From Streptomyces hiroshimensis (GTDB taxonomy: Bacteria; Actinomycetota; Actinomycetes; Streptomycetales; Streptomycetaceae): a stretch of DNA of 64,000 bases. Below, piece after piece: positions 24,643 to 32,454 of the stretch. The stretch is from NCBI RefSeq assembly GCF_014650335.1, contig NZ_BMUT01000013.1, forward strand, positions 119,127-183,126. Direction: 5' to 3'. The translations under genes and the position numbers were made by a program. The number at the start of each line of letters is the position of its first letter. Within the stretch, counting starts at the first letter, position 1. The notes beneath the pieces were generated by a model that saw nothing but the letters and a program-made list of their open reading frames with translations, was not told the origin of the DNA and made no database searches.

Positions 24643-24673
24643 CCGGCACCGGCACCGGCACCGGCACCGGCAT
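24643..24673 (+). repeat. CCGGCA hexamer tandem repeat
   Basis: Five uninterrupted copies of CCGGCA in non-coding DNA directly upstream of the TIGR01777 epimerase promoter region. Length variation by slippage is likely. Confidence 0.8.
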
Positions 24674-24679
24674 CCACTT

Positions 24680-24706
24680 TTGAACGCGTTCAATTTTGGG
24701 TACGGT
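24680..24706 (+). promoter_or_regulatory. Operator-like palindrome and promoter of the epimerase gene
   Basis: TTGAACGCGTTCAA (24680-24693) is a perfect 14-base palindrome in an AT-rich frame (TTTTGAA to TTCAATTTT). TTTTGA (24678-24683) and TACGGT (24701-24706) are 17 bases apart and could be -35 and -10, so a bound repressor, TetR-like by the look of the site, would block the promoter. Confidence 0.5.
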
Positions 24707-24735
24707 CACCTCGATGCACGGAGGGGAGAAACCGG

Positions 24736-25704
24736 ATGAAGATCGTGATACCCGGGGGCACCGGGCAGGTGGGGACGATCCTGAGGCGCGCGCTGAGCGC
24801 CGCCGGGCACGAGGTCACGGTGCTGAGCAGACGGCCGGCGCGCCCGGGTGAAGTCCCCTGGGACGGGCGGACCCTGGGCCGCTGGGCCGAGGTGATCGAC
24901 GGAAGTGACGCCGTGGTCAACCTGGCCGGTCGCAGCGTGAGCTGCCGCTACACCGCCGCCCATCTGCAGGCCATGATGGATTCACGCGTGTACTCCACCC
25001 GAGCTGTGGGCGAAGCGATCGCCGCGGCGGCCGCACCTCCCCGCGTCTGGCTGCAAATGAGCACCGCCACGATCTACGCCCACCGCTTCGACGCGCCCAA
25101 CGACGAACGGACCGGGGTGTTCGGAGGGGCCGAACCCGCCGTGCCGGGCTACTGGGCCTACAGCGTCGACATCGCCAAGGCCTGGGAGCGGGAGCAGGAA
25201 GAAGCCTGCACCCCGTACACCCGCAAGGTCGCCCTGCGTTCCGCGATGGTGATGAGCCCCGACCGGGGCGGCGTCTTCGACGTTCTGCTGTGGCTGGCCC
25301 GGCTCGGCCTCGGCGGCCCCGTGGCGGGCGGCGCACAGTACGTGTCCTGGATTCACGACCGCGACTTCGCCCGCGCGGTGGAGTTCCTGATCGACCGGGA
25401 CGATGTCGCCGGGCCCGTCAACCTCGCCGCCCCCGGCCCCCTGCCCCAACGCATGTTCATGCACGCATTGCGCACCGCATGGGGCTCCCCGGCGGGCCTG
25501 CCCGCAACGAAGTGGATGGCCGAGCTCGGCGCCTTCCTGCTGCGCTCGGATACCGAACTGCTCCTGAAAAGCCGGCGTGTCGTCCCCGGCCGCCTCCTCG
25601 AAGCCGGCTTCGCATTCCGGCATCCCCACTGGCCGGAAGCCGCCGACGATCTCGCAGGGCGCGTACGAAGCCGGTCTCGTCTGGCAGCCGGGCAAACGAC
25701 GTAG
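24736..25704 (+). CDS. TIGR01777-type NAD(P)-dependent epimerase (SDR39U1/YfcH-like)
   Basis: 322 residues. N-terminal Rossmann motif IPGGTGQVGTILRRAL, DAVVNLAGRSVSCRYT, a catalytic region MSTATIYAHR with YSVDIAKAWE, and a C-terminal DUF1731-like part (VVPGRLLEAGFAFRHPHW). Members are atypical short-chain dehydrogenases of unknown substrate. The usual YxxxK is replaced here by a Y-S-V-D-I-A-K spacing. ATG 24736 follows GGAGGGGAGAAACCGG. Confidence 0.88.
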   Translation: MKIVIPGGTGQVGTILRRALSAAGHEVTVLSRRPARPGEVPWDGRTLGRWAEVIDGSDAVVNLAGRSVSCRYTAAHLQAMMDSRVYSTRAVGEAIAAAAAPPRVWLQMSTATIYAHRFDAPNDERTGVFGGAEPAVPGYWAYSVDIAKAWEREQEEACTPYTRKVALRSAMVMSPDRGGVFDVLLWLARLGLGGPVAGGAQYVSWIHDRDFARAVEFLIDRDDVAGPVNLAAPGPLPQRMFMHALRTAWGSPAGLPATKWMAELGAFLLRSDTELLLKSRRVVPGRLLEAGFAFRHPHWPEAADDLAGRVRSRSRLAAGQTT

Positions 25705-25832
25705 CATCCTGGAATGTGAGGGCTGTCAGGGCTGTCACCCTCGCTCGGGCAACAACTCGAGCAACAAGTGGGCCTCGGCTTCACCCGGCAGTACGGAGTC
25801 TCCCGGGTCGGCGGTCTAAGCGAGGAGGAGAA

Positions 25833-26609
25833 ATGCCTCTCTCCCGTTACGGAGTGGCCGTAGGGACTTTCCATGAGTTCCGGCGGGACCCCACCCACGA
25901 CTTCGGCCACTGGTATCACGGACATCTCTCCCTCGATACCACCGCCGGACTGTTCGAGTCGGCACTCGATGTCGACGCCCCGTCGAGCGTAGGGGTCAGC
26001 TACCGCCTCGTGGACGATCTGATGGTCGCCGACATCCCCACCCTGCAAGGGCTCACCGCCGGCTTCCACCCCCTGGACTCCACGCCTGCGTCCGGCGCCC
26101 TGGACTACGCCCGCAGCCCGCTGCTGCGTGACTCGTCCTGGTTCGACAAGGCCCGGGAGACCAGCCGGCGGATCGAGCAGACCGTCCGGCGGCCCTCCAC
26201 GGGCGCGCCGGTGTTCCACCCCACCGCCGGCGACGTCGTCGCCAAGTGGCTGACGAGCCTCCGGCGCCGGATGGCACACCGCCTCCCCTCGACGGCGCCG
26301 TGCCGGCCCGGCCCCCGGATCTTCCCCTGGGTGAGCAGCAACGGTGACAACGCCCTGGACGTCCTGGTGCCCCATCTGGCGGGCGCGGCCCGCATCTACG
26401 TCTTCGGGCAGAAGGTCGCGACGAAGAACATCGTCCACGACGTGCACTGCAATCAGGGAGACCCTCCGGGTACGCAGTGGTATCCGGAGAACGGCATCTG
26501 GCAGGACGGTGCGGTGATGTGCCAGGGCACGGACGGCCGGGTCGTGGTCTGGCAGATCAAGTTCAACACGCAGTCGCTCCACACCGACGACGACGGCCAC
26601 CCGATCTGA
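25833..26609 (+). CDS. DUF2278 (YukJ-like) family protein
   Basis: 258 residues. YGVAVGTFHEFRRDP at the start, NGDNALDVLVPHLAG and IYVFGQKV in the middle and HDVHCNQGDPPGTQWYPENG, then DGAVM near the end match DUF2278/YukJ. The family is uncharacterised, predicted cytoplasmic, and has a metal-site-like HDVH-N motif. ATG 25833 follows GGAGGAGAA, a strong ribosome site. Convergent with nothing; the next gene downstream is a hydrolase on the same strand. Confidence 0.82.
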   Translation: MPLSRYGVAVGTFHEFRRDPTHDFGHWYHGHLSLDTTAGLFESALDVDAPSSVGVSYRLVDDLMVADIPTLQGLTAGFHPLDSTPASGALDYARSPLLRDSSWFDKARETSRRIEQTVRRPSTGAPVFHPTAGDVVAKWLTSLRRRMAHRLPSTAPCRPGPRIFPWVSSNGDNALDVLVPHLAGAARIYVFGQKVATKNIVHDVHCNQGDPPGTQWYPENGIWQDGAVMCQGTDGRVVVWQIKFNTQSLHTDDDGHPI

Positions 26610-26722
26610 CCGCCGGGCCGGGCGCCGCGCCGACGGCACACTCATGGAAGCAGGACCCACTGACACTCCCCCGGTTCGGCGCCCTTGCCCGCGGCATGTC
26701 ACCGGTGCACCCTGGTGGCCTC

Positions 26723-27535
26723 ATGAAGACAGACACCCTGACGGTGCCCGGTGCCGAGATCTACCACGAGGTCCGAGGAACGGGCCCGCTCCTTCTGCTC
26801 ATCAACGGCGGCGACGGCGACGCGGCGATGTTCGGGCCGCTGGCCGGTCTGCTGGCGGAGCACTTCACCGTCGTGACGTACGACCTGCGGGGCAACTCCC
26901 GCAGCCGTCTGACCGGCCCGCCCGCGGAACAGCGGATCGAGGGGCACGGTCACGACGCCCACCTGCTGCTGAACGCAGTCGCCGCCGGCGAGCCGGCGTA
27001 CGTCTTCGGCACCAGTTACGGCGGCATGATCGGCGCGGACCTCCTGGCCCGCCATCCCGGTCAGGTGCGCGCGCTCGTGGCGCACGAGCCGTTCGTCGTC
27101 GATCTGCTGCCGGATGCGGACCGCTGGCACGCGCTGTTCCAGGAGGTGTACGAGCGCTACGAGCGCGAGGGCGTCGACGCCGCCATGCAGATGTTCTGTG
27201 AGGAGATCGGCGTCCAAGGGCCGCCGGAACCGCGCGAGGACCTGCCCGCACCGGTCCGGGAGATGCTGGCACGCCTCCGGGTCAACATGGAAACGTGCCT
27301 GGCGTACGAACTGCGCTCGTTCGTCCGTTTCCGCCCCGATGCCGAGGCGCTGCGCACGGCCAGGTTCACCCTCGTCATCGGTGGCGAGGGGCCGAAGACA
27401 CTCGTGCACCGCACGACGCGGGCCCTGGCGGAGCACGTCGGCACCGGGATCACCGAGTTCCCGGGCGGGCACGTGGGTTTTCTGACGCACCCGGCGGCCT
27501 TCGCCGCGGCACTGCGCGGAGCGCTCCGAGGCTGA
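26723..27535 (+). CDS. Alpha/beta hydrolase
   Basis: 270 residues of the alpha/beta hydrolase fold. LLLINGGDGDAAMF gives the oxyanion hole, YDLRGNSRS is the typical strand-4 turn, the nucleophile elbow is FGTSYGGMIG, and the catalytic His is in FPGGHVGFL. The substrate is not evident. ATG at 26723 opens directly on the conserved region; an in-frame ATG 27 bases earlier exists without support. Possibly cotranscribed with the DUF2278 gene. Confidence 0.82.
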   Translation: MKTDTLTVPGAEIYHEVRGTGPLLLLINGGDGDAAMFGPLAGLLAEHFTVVTYDLRGNSRSRLTGPPAEQRIEGHGHDAHLLLNAVAAGEPAYVFGTSYGGMIGADLLARHPGQVRALVAHEPFVVDLLPDADRWHALFQEVYERYEREGVDAAMQMFCEEIGVQGPPEPREDLPAPVREMLARLRVNMETCLAYELRSFVRFRPDAEALRTARFTLVIGGEGPKTLVHRTTRALAEHVGTGITEFPGGHVGFLTHPAAFAAALRGALRG

Positions 27536-27584
27536 AGAGAGGGCGTGCGTCCGGCGTGCCGTCCACGGTCTTAGGATCGCCCGC

Positions 27585-28550
27585 GTGACAGAGATCGACC
27601 ACGGGCGTTTCCACGAGTGGCTGCAACAGGCGCGCAGCGCGGCCGAGGGCGGCGCTGCAAGCCCTGCGAATCCTACGAACCCTGCGCCCCCGGCAACCCC
27701 GGCGAACCCGGCGGGCACTGACGCACGCTGGGACCTGCTGCGCAGCTTCCAGGAGGGCTGGGGGTACGAGCCCACCGACGGAGAGCGGTGGGAGCGGGAG
27801 GAACCCGATGCCCACAAGGAATACGTGTCCGGGCTGAAGGCCGAACTGTCCGACGCCGCCGCTGACGACGAGCCCGGCGACGTCGACCCCTCGCTCGCGA
27901 TACCCGCCGCCCTGGACGAGTGGTGGGACCTGCCGTTCAACTCCTTCGCGGACCGGGCGGAGCTGTACGAGACCAATCCGGTCTGGCCGCCCACCGTTCG
28001 TCCGGACCCCACCGGCTACGGCGTCTCCGACGGTCTGCCGCCGGAGAACCCCTTCACCGGCCCGTCCGAGGACCTGCGGGTGTGCGTGTTCATGGCCGAG
28101 AACCAGTACTGCAACGAGTGGGGCTACCCCACGGCCCGCAGCCACCTCGCCGACCCGCCGGTGCTGGTCTCCGCCCTGGACGACGACGAGAAGCCGGCGT
28201 GGCTGCTGCAGAGCCACTCGGTCTCGGAGTTCCTCCTCCAGCTGGCCGTCACACGTCTGCCCGCCCACTACGGGTGGACCGTCGAGGAGGGCGACATCGC
28301 CCCCGAGACCGTAACCCGGCTGCGGGAGAGCCTGCGCCCGATGGGGCTGCTGCCGTGGCGTGAGCTGGGGGCGCGTACCGAGTTCTTCGGCGGGCCGGAC
28401 GTCATCGTGGCCCACAACACCGGATACGGCGACTTCGGGTTCGTTGCGTACGGACGCACCGAGCAGGCGCTGGAGCGGCTCGCCGAGAGGCTCGGCGTGG
28501 ACTGGACGGACTGCATCTGCGAGCCGGAGAGCCATTACGAGGAAGAGTGA
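27585..28550 (+). CDS. Acidic hypothetical protein, possibly immunity/SMI1-like
   Basis: 321 residues, strongly acidic. A helical start (TEIDHGRFHEWLQQARSA) is followed by a Pro/Ala/Asn low-complexity linker (about 25-45, repeated NPTNPAP-like) and a conserved-looking C-terminal domain with CNEWGYPTARSHLADPPVL, SHSVSEFLLQLAVT and a closing GFVAYGRTEQALERLAERLG. The overall look recalls SMI1/KNR4-type immunity proteins, but I do not recognise the family with certainty. GTG 27585. No toxin gene is adjacent. Confidence 0.55.
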   Translation: MTEIDHGRFHEWLQQARSAAEGGAASPANPTNPAPPATPANPAGTDARWDLLRSFQEGWGYEPTDGERWEREEPDAHKEYVSGLKAELSDAAADDEPGDVDPSLAIPAALDEWWDLPFNSFADRAELYETNPVWPPTVRPDPTGYGVSDGLPPENPFTGPSEDLRVCVFMAENQYCNEWGYPTARSHLADPPVLVSALDDDEKPAWLLQSHSVSEFLLQLAVTRLPAHYGWTVEEGDIAPETVTRLRESLRPMGLLPWRELGARTEFFGGPDVIVAHNTGYGDFGFVAYGRTEQALERLAERLGVDWTDCICEPESHYEEE

Positions 28551-28569
28551 CGACGGTCTGACGACCCGT

Positions 28570-28613
28570 TCACTTGTACAGGACTCACTTGTACAGGTCT
28601 CACTTGCACAAGG
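28570..28613 (-). repeat. 15-bp tandem repeat over the hydrolase stop codon
   Basis: Three copies at 28570, 28585 and 28600, core TCACTTGTACAGG. On the minus strand each copy is one in-frame block ending with CAAGTGA, so the class C hydrolase gene ends in three successive in-frame stop codons 15 bases apart. Confidence 0.7.
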
Positions 28614-29760
28614 ACGTGGTGAACACCTTCAGCGCGGCCTTGCCGGCCTTCTCCGGCATGGTGAGGCTGGTGTTGACGGCGAGGGTGACCTGCCGCTCGC
28701 CGTCGGCCGAGGTGAAGCTGAAGGTGCTGTAGCCGGGGACGCTTCCGGTGTGGCCCCATACGGGCTTCTCGCCGGGGCAGTAGGCGGCCCGGCTCTCCAG
28801 GCCCAGGCCGTACATCCGCTCGGGTCCGCGGTCCGTCTCCCGGAGCGTCCGCATCTCCTGCCACAAGTGGGGCGGCAGCAGCTTGCCGTCGGCGAGCGCG
28901 CGGTAGAAGCGGTTCAGGTCGGCGGCGGTGGAGACGATGTTGCCGGGGCCCCAGAAAGCCGTGGGGCTGAAGTCGGTGAAGTCGGTGAAGTCGGCCGGTG
29001 CGGTCTCCCCCTGCAGCCGCTCGTAGCCGTTCAGGTGACGGCCCGGCAGGCGCGCGGAGGTGGGGACGGTGGTATCGGTGAGGTGGAGGGGACGCACGAT
29101 GCGACGGTCGATCTGGTGGTCGAGCGTGCGGCCGGTGGCCTTCTCGATCAGCATGGCGAGAAGGACGTAGTTGGTGTTGGAGTAGGCCCACTTCCCGGGC
29201 TGACCGGGGTTGAACACGCGCGGCTCCTTCAGCGCGATCCCGACGAGCTCACGGGGGGTGTAGTGGGAGCGCTGGAGCTTGCGTACGGCGTCGTCGCCGC
29301 CGCTCCGGAGCACATCGGTGTAGTTGGGGATTCCGCTGGTGTGGCCGAGCAGTTGGCGTACGGTGACGGGCGCACCGTCGTCCCCGTCGGGAACGAGACC
29401 GGGTAGGTGGCGTCCGAGGGGGTCGTCCAGGCCGAGCCGGCCCTCGTCGACGAGCTGCAGGACGACCGTGGCGACGAAGGTCTTGGTCACGCTCCCGGCC
29501 CGGAACCGGTCCCCGGGCTTCGCCTGTCGTCCGTCCCGCAGGTCGGCGACACCGCTGCCCACCCGCCAGAAGCGGTTGCCGTCCCGCACCTCGGCGATCG
29601 CGCCGGGCACCCCCTCGGCGACGATGCCGTCCAGGGCCTGCTGCAGCGCGGCGTTCCTGCCCCCGTCCCGGTCGGCTTGTGCAGCGGCGGCCGGAACCGC
29701 CGCGGGGACGAGGGCGGCTGCGGCAAGCAGGGCGGAGACTGCGGCTGTTCGGCGGCGCAT
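28600..29760 (-). CDS. Secreted serine hydrolase (class C beta-lactamase / DD-peptidase family)
   Basis: 386 residues. Signal peptide RRRTAAVSALLAAAALVPAA ending AAAA. The serine beta-lactamase fold motifs are AGSVTKTF (SxxK), YSNTNYVLL (YxN) and GHTGSVPG (HxG). The family includes D-alanyl-D-alanine carboxypeptidases, esterases and AmpC-like enzymes; the R61-like sequence features favour a peptidase or esterase rather than a true beta-lactamase. A FTDFTDF duplication occurs in the middle. ATG 29760. Exported. Confidence 0.88.
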   Translation of the reverse strand: MRRRTAAVSALLAAAALVPAAVPAAAAQADRDGGRNAALQQALDGIVAEGVPGAIAEVRDGNRFWRVGSGVADLRDGRQAKPGDRFRAGSVTKTFVATVVLQLVDEGRLGLDDPLGRHLPGLVPDGDDGAPVTVRQLLGHTSGIPNYTDVLRSGGDDAVRKLQRSHYTPRELVGIALKEPRVFNPGQPGKWAYSNTNYVLLAMLIEKATGRTLDHQIDRRIVRPLHLTDTTVPTSARLPGRHLNGYERLQGETAPADFTDFTDFSPTAFWGPGNIVSTAADLNRFYRALADGKLLPPHLWQEMRTLRETDRGPERMYGLGLESRAAYCPGEKPVWGHTGSVPGYSTFSFTSADGERQVTLAVNTSLTMPEKAGKAALKVFTTSLCK

Positions 29761-30034
29761 GGTCGGGTTCCTTCCGGAGTGCGTTGATGTCCTCACCGTA
29801 CGGAGCCCTGTCCATGCCTGTGATCATGAAAAAGAATGATCATGAAGCCCCCTTCCCCCTACAGGTTCCCCTGATGCCGAGCCGGGGTCGGACCCGCCGT
29901 CTGCGCACCCTCCGCACCCTCTCGGCTGTGACGGCGGATACGCCGGAACCCCGTCTTTGCGCGGGAGACGAGGCTTCCTGCTGGGTATCTCCTCTGCAGG
30001 AGTGACCGGCGATTCTGGAGGGAGACGTCACGTC

Positions 30035-31660
30035 ATGACGGGACATCAGGGCCATGACCGGCCCGGCACCGCATCGATCTCATACCTCAGACGCAGATTC
30101 CTCACGCTGACGGCCGCTACCGCCGTGCTGGCGTTCACCGCCGAGCCCGGCCGCGCCGCAGCCGGGGAGCTCGGCGACCGCGTCCTCGGCGACGACCCCT
30201 TCACCCTCGGCGTCGCCTCGGGCGACCCGCTGCCGGACGCCGTGGTGCTGTGGACGCGGCTGGCGCCGCGCCCGTGGGAGCCGGGCGGCGGGCTGCCTCC
30301 CGCAGGCGTGATCTCCGTGGACTGGGAAGTCGCGGAGGACGAACGGTTCTCGCGCATCGTGCGCCGCGGCGCGGCCGCCGCCGACGCCGACTTCGGATAC
30401 AGCGTCCACGTCGATGCCCGAGGCCTCAAGGCGGGGCGGACCTACTGGTACCGCTTCCGCGCCGGCTCCTGGGTGAGCCGCGCCGGCCGGACCCGTACCG
30501 CTCCTGCCGCCGGAAGCTCTCCCGGGCAGCTGCGCCTGGGCGTGGCCTCGTGCCAGCAGTACGACGAGGGCTACTACACCGCGCTGTCGCACCTGGCCCG
30601 CGAAGACCTCGACGTCGTCTTCTTCCTGGGCGACTACATCTACGAGAACGCCATCGACGCCGGCGCCGGGGACCGGCAGCTCCCGGACGGCAGCCGGCTC
30701 CCCGACGTCTTCGCGCACGAGACCGTCACGCTGGCGGATTACCGCCTGCGCTACGCCCTGGGCAAATCCGACCCCGGTCTGCAGGCCGCCCACGCCGCCC
30801 ATCCCTGGTGCGTGACCTGGGACGACCACGAGGTGGAGAACAACTACGCGGCGGACGTCTCGCAGGACAACGACCCGACCGAGCAGTTCCTGCTGCGACG
30901 GGCCGCGGCCTACCGTGCGTACTGGGAGAACATGCCCCTGCGTCTCCCGCACCCCACGGGGCCGGACATGCGTCTCTACCGCCGCCTGCGCTACGGCAGG
31001 CTCGCGCAGTTCGACATCCTGGACACGCGGCAGTACCGCTCGGACCAGGCCTACGGTGACGGCTGGAAGCTGCCCGGCCCCGATTCGGAAGACCCCTCCC
31101 GCACCCTCCTCGGCCCCGCCCAGGAACAGTGGCTCGCCAACGGCTTCCGCAGCTCTTCGGCCACATGGAACGTCATCCCCCAGCAGGTCGCCTTCTCCCG
31201 GCGCAGGCTGAGCCCCCAGAACTCGCCGTTGTCCATGGACGCCTGGGACGGTTACCCGGCCGCCCGTAAACGGCTACTCGACGCCGCGAGTGCCGCGAGG
31301 ATCACCAATCTCATGGTCCTCTCCGGTGACTCCCACATCCACCTCGCCATGGACATCAAGGAGGACTTCGACAACCCCTCTTCCCCGACGCGCGGCGTCG
31401 AGATCCTCGGCACGTCCCTCTCCAGTGGGGCCGACGGGGTCGAAAGGCCGGAAGACTGGGAAAGCCTCCTCGCGGCCAACCCTCACATGGCGTACTACGC
31501 CAAGCGCCGCGGCTACGTCGTCGTCACCCTCACCCCGTCGCAGGCCCGCGCCGACTACCGCATCCTGCCCTACGTCACGCGCCCGGGCGCCCCCGTCTCC
31601 ACCGCCGTCAGCCTGACCTGCCGGGCGGGTCGTCCCGGATTCGAGCGGCCCTCTCTCTAA
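30035..31660 (+). CDS. phoD: Alkaline phosphatase D (PhoD), Tat-exported
   Basis: 541 residues. A twin-arginine signal (YLRRRFLTLTAATAVLAF) precedes the N-terminal PhoD domain (LGVASGDPLPDAVVLWTRLA) and the metallophosphoesterase core: GVASCQQYDEGY, FFLGDYIYEN, TWDDHEVENNYA, QFDILDTRQYRS and LSGDSHIH. PhoD enzymes are Ca/Fe-dependent secreted phosphodiesterases/monoesterases induced by phosphate starvation. ATG at 30035 gives a normal Tat signal. I found no clear PHO box repeats (GTTCACC) upstream. It overlaps the convergent SRAP gene by four bases. Confidence 0.92.
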   Translation: MTGHQGHDRPGTASISYLRRRFLTLTAATAVLAFTAEPGRAAAGELGDRVLGDDPFTLGVASGDPLPDAVVLWTRLAPRPWEPGGGLPPAGVISVDWEVAEDERFSRIVRRGAAAADADFGYSVHVDARGLKAGRTYWYRFRAGSWVSRAGRTRTAPAAGSSPGQLRLGVASCQQYDEGYYTALSHLAREDLDVVFFLGDYIYENAIDAGAGDRQLPDGSRLPDVFAHETVTLADYRLRYALGKSDPGLQAAHAAHPWCVTWDDHEVENNYAADVSQDNDPTEQFLLRRAAAYRAYWENMPLRLPHPTGPDMRLYRRLRYGRLAQFDILDTRQYRSDQAYGDGWKLPGPDSEDPSRTLLGPAQEQWLANGFRSSSATWNVIPQQVAFSRRRLSPQNSPLSMDAWDGYPAARKRLLDAASAARITNLMVLSGDSHIHLAMDIKEDFDNPSSPTRGVEILGTSLSSGADGVERPEDWESLLAANPHMAYYAKRRGYVVVTLTPSQARADYRILPYVTRPGAPVSTAVSLTCRAGRPGFERPSL

Positions 31661-32430
31661 GACCGGTGGTGCTTCGGCCCGGGGGCGTCGTCCAGCGAGT
31701 GCCCGGGGGCGTCGTCCAGCAAGTGGGGGCCGTTGTTGCGGACGTCGTTGACCGCGGTCGATACCGGGCGGGCGCCGAGGTCGCCGCCTGCGGGAGTGGT
31801 CAGGAGCGCGCGGAGCTCTTCGGGGTCCTGGTGGGCGGGGTCGAGCCAGGTGTCGTAGTCGGCCGACGCGATGGCCAGGGGCATGCGGGGGTGGATGCGG
31901 CCGGCGGTGTCGGTGGCTTCGGTGGTGATGATGCTGCAGGTGGTCCACCACGCCGCCGGGTCGCCGTCTCCCACCGCCGGGTCGCGCCAGAACTCGTACA
32001 GCCCCGCCAGCGCCATCACCTGACCGTCCGCGGGGCTGATGAAGTACGGCTGTTTGTAGGCCTTCCCGGCCGGGGTCGCCGGGACCGCTTCCCACTCGTA
32101 GAAGCCGTCGGCCGGGAGCAGGCAGCGGTGCTTGGCGAAGGCGCGCCGGAAGGCGGGCTTCTCGTGCACCGTCTCCACCCTGGCGTTGATCATCTTCGCG
32201 CCGGTGCTCAGACTCTTCGCCCAGGACGGCACCAGGCCCCACCGCAGCGCCCGCAGCTGTCGCTCGATGGCGCCGCTCTCGCGGTCGGCGCGCTCCAGGA
32301 CGGCCCATACGTCGTCGGTCGGGGCGACGTTCCAGCTCGGTGCCAGGAGCGGTTCCGGGTCCCACCGAGTGACGGAGAACAGCCCGGCCAGGTCCTGCGG
32401 ACTGCGGGTGGAGACGTAACGGCCGCACAT
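31657..32430 (-). CDS. SOS response-associated peptidase (SRAP/HMCES/YedK family)
   Basis: 257 residues. The mature protein begins with the catalytic Cys2 in MCGRY; the other conserved residues are SWNVAPTD, MINARVET (Asn and Glu partners) and LLPADGFYEWE, with RIHPRMPL supplying His. SRAP proteins form a thiazolidine cross-link between Cys2 and abasic sites in single-stranded DNA and so shield them from cleavage. The C-terminus has a short duplication (LLDDAPGHSLDDAPG). It follows the fusion enzyme gene by 24 bases on the same strand, but a functional link is not evident. Confidence 0.93.
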   Translation of the reverse strand: MCGRYVSTRSPQDLAGLFSVTRWDPEPLLAPSWNVAPTDDVWAVLERADRESGAIERQLRALRWGLVPSWAKSLSTGAKMINARVETVHEKPAFRRAFAKHRCLLPADGFYEWEAVPATPAGKAYKQPYFISPADGQVMALAGLYEFWRDPAVGDGDPAAWWTTCSIITTEATDTAGRIHPRMPLAIASADYDTWLDPAHQDPEELRALLTTPAGGDLGARPVSTAVNDVRNNGPHLLDDAPGHSLDDAPGPKHHRS

Positions 32431-32454
32431 GCCTGAACCTCGCCGGACCTCTCG

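Noticed and set aside
29821..29846. Two TGATCATGAA direct repeats upstream of phoD
   Set aside because: They are 6 bases apart, do not resemble PHO boxes (GTTCACC), and sit far from the expected promoter; probably chance in AT-rich DNA.
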